From the NCBI RefSeq assembly GCF_000003815.2, contig NC_049981.1, forward strand, positions 14,050,217-14,114,216: 64,000 nt of DNA, written 5' to 3'. This document shows, piece after piece, positions 63,101-64,000 of this stretch; positions within the stretch are counted from its first letter, which is position 1; the number at the start of each line of letters is the position of its first letter. The position numbers were made by a program, and so were the translations under genes. The notes beneath the pieces are model-generated. The model was not told the DNA's origin, searched no databases, and saw nothing but the letters and a program-made list of their open reading frames with translations. This DNA is from Branchiostoma floridae. Taxonomy: Eukaryota; Chordata; Leptocardii; Amphioxiformes; Branchiostomatidae.

Positions 63101-64000
63101 TGACGATGGCTTGCCAGGTCTTCAAGGACTTCCAGGATTGAAGGTATCTAAAATCTTTGGGGCATTTCCTCCTCTTGTGCTTTTCTAACAACATGTACCA
63201 GTCAGCATTAGGTTTAGCACATATGTATGGTGTATTTAGCATTGCCTGTTTAACGGCACATTTTTCCCATAGGGACACAAAGGTGACAGTGGAACACCTG
63301 GCTTTCCTGGACTCAAGGGGCATAGGGTACGTTTTCGCTTTAACCTCAGAAAAGAAATCTATTGCTCACCGCTTTCATTCTTGACTTACAAATATGCATA
63401 GATGATAAGGCAAGATAGATCAGTGATGTAATGATCATCAGCTGATATTATGAAATGCTACTGATGTCTGCTGAATGTATGTTATTTTGTGTGGCACGAC
63501 AGGGTTTTCCCGGACAAAATGGCCGTCCTGGCGACGACGGAAAATCTGGTTCCCCGGTGAGTGCTACTGCTTGCTCCTTGAAAGTATGAAATCACTTTAC
63601 TTTTCTTGTATATGATCAGGTTATGTAAGAACAAGACAAGCAGATTCGCCTTTGCTCTGAAATGTAACTTTAAGTTCATGACAAATACCTTATCTTCTAT
63701 CCATATCCAAATAGGGCAGACCAGGGGACATGGGGCCACCTGGCCTACCCGGGAAACAAGTAAGTATCTTCCCACGTGGAACGCCATGTTCGCATTTTCG
63801 GTCTTTTATAGGACAACATCAGCATATATATACAATCTTTAGCAATTTTGAGTTAAGGACAATCTTGCAGGAATTGAACTTTCTTGTAATGAAACTCACA
63901 TTGCTAAGATATCGCCCGATAGAAATACAAATTACATTTTGGAACTAAATTCTTTTCTTTCTTTTGTCAGGGTTTTCCAGGAGCCAAAGGCCATGCCGGC
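57056..64000 (+). CDS. Gene 2: paralogous collagen with fibrillar-type exons (3' partial)
   Basis: A second collagen chain, same strand, 8 kb downstream. Signal-peptide exon 57056-57133, two N-terminal non-collagenous exons, a gap of 424 N, then nine phase-0 collagen exons from 61471 to the window end. Sizes of 45 and 54 bp, perfect triplets, and KGHR/KGYRGYPG motifs look fibrillar. Blocks GLKGHR-GFPG and GKSGSP-GRPG match gene 1 at the same exon boundaries, so it is a tandem paralogue. Exit phase 1 at 59845 and entry phase 0 at 61471 require at least one unseen exon, probably inside the gap. Whether it also ends in an NC1 cannot be seen. Confidence 0.8.
58792..58947 (+). CDS. Gene 2 exon: N-terminal non-collagenous segment 1
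   Basis: 156 bp, phase 2-2, ttag/gtcagt. SDYIGDIADKINALMTYFRG..., LGQPIGSGHGNG, FSEGLQLLNPSIYTTR. Amphipathic-helix-like start; no domain recognised. Coding character is supported by clean frame, both splice sites and continuation into the next exon. Confidence 0.7.
59790..59845 (+). CDS. Gene 2 exon: N-terminal non-collagenous segment 2
   Basis: 56 bp, phase 2 in and 1 out, gcag/gtacaa. SWDEEGPAHEVHVLSGGT plus a split Gly codon. Acidic with two histidines; leads into collagen. Confidence 0.7.
60667..61090. other. Assembly gap, 424 N
   Basis: Unresolved sequence within gene 2, between the N-terminal exons and the first visible collagen exon. Frames across it are artefacts. Confidence 1.
61471..61515 (+). 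CDS. Gene 2 collagen exon a
   Basis: 45 bp, phase 0-0, ccag/gtaggt. GPQGPRGSTGPAGPP. Followed by a 44-bp intron. Confidence 0.9.
61560..61604 (+). CDS. Gene 2 collagen exon b
   Basis: 45 bp, phase 0-0, acag/gtgggt. GPMGRKGYRGYPGSP, with fibrillar-like KGYRGYPG. Same size as exon a; possible alternative partner. Confidence 0.88.
61605..62280 (+). other. Intron, no recognised content
   Basis: 676 bases; nothing coding or repetitive recognised. Confidence 0.5.
62281..62334 (+). CDS. Gene 2 collagen exon c
   Basis: 54 bp, phase 0-0, acag/gtaagt. GPPGYTGEKGDPGQPGMM. Confidence 0.92.
62696..62749 (+). CDS. Gene 2 collagen exon d
   Basis: 54 bp, phase 0-0, acag/gtgagt. GLSGRQGPMGPKGPKGPP. Confidence 0.92.
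63090..63143 (+). CDS. Gene 2 collagen exon e
   Basis: 54 bp, phase 0-0, atag/gtatct. GRQGDDGLPGLQGLPGLK. Confidence 0.92.
63273..63326 (+). CDS. Gene 2 collagen exon f, KGHR motif
   Basis: 54 bp, phase 0-0, atag/gtacgt. GHKGDSGTPGFPGLKGHR; counterpart of gene 1 exon 8. Confidence 0.92.
63503..63556 (+). CDS. Gene 2 collagen exon g
   Basis: 54 bp, phase 0-0, acag/gtgagt. GFPGQNGRPGDDGKSGSP; shares GKSGSP with gene 1 exon 10. Confidence 0.92.
63715..63759 (+). CDS. Gene 2 collagen exon h
   Basis: 45 bp, phase 0-0, atag/gtaagt. GRPGDMGPPGLPGKQ; counterpart of gene 1 exon 11. Confidence 0.92.
63971..64000 (+). CDS. Gene 2 collagen exon i (cut by window end)
   Basis: Begins phase 0 after gtcag; GFPGAKGHAG visible, runs off the window. 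Confidence 0.88.

Overview
The window is animal nuclear DNA: small exons in AT-rich introns with canonical AG/GT borders, metazoan-type mobile elements, and one 424-base assembly gap. Almost all recognisable coding sequence is collagen, on the + strand. The organism is probably a marine invertebrate. An amphioxus-like chordate is my guess from exon style and repeats; nothing here proves it.

Gene 1 (exons 7331-48983; its 5' end lies upstream of the window) has two unlike halves. The 5' half (7331-13275) has 14 exons. The first 13 are whole-codon (phase 0-0) exons of 63, 54, 99 or 45 bp, each starting on an intact Gly codon and encoding uninterrupted Gly-X-Y, which is the fibrillar-collagen gene pattern. 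A 37-bp exon at 13239-13275 then shifts the phase. From 13545 to 33020 every exon starts inside a split Gly codon, as in the 3' part of type IV collagen genes, and about two thirds carry one Gly-X-Gly imperfection near the start. The gene ends in a type IV-like NC1 domain with 12 cysteines.

The NC1 region is the main result. Its first segment is present as two homologous exons (33937-34107, 34143-34310) only 35 bp apart, too close for normal splicing to each other. Its remainder is present as five tandem two-part terminal cassettes (A 35931-36878, B 38674-39475, C 41228-42233, D 44388-45192, E 47845-48983), each with its own stop codon and most with a nearby AATAAA. No collagen body exon or first NC1 exon lies between cassettes, so B-E cannot be complete genes. 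The simplest reading is one collagen body joined to one of two first-NC1 exons and one of five ends. A second 35-bp-separated pair (26881-26955, 26991-27068) may add another choice. The NC1 domain drives chain selection in type IV collagens, so this could be a combinatorial assembly code from one locus. Transcript evidence is needed.

From 48984 to about 57055 I recognise no gene. Gene 2 (57056 to beyond 64000) starts with a signal-peptide exon, two exons of a non-collagenous N-terminal segment, the gap, and then phase-0 45/54-bp collagen exons. Shared sequence blocks (GLKGHR-GFPG, GKSGSP-GRPG) show it is a paralogue of the 5' half of gene 1.

Mobile and repeat DNA includes a 5'-truncated LINE with a 9-bp target-site duplication (10503-11429), a 572-bp terminal-inverted-repeat element (15449-16020), a 71-bp foldback, a perfect 18-bp hairpin, a GT microsatellite and several short tandem repeats.
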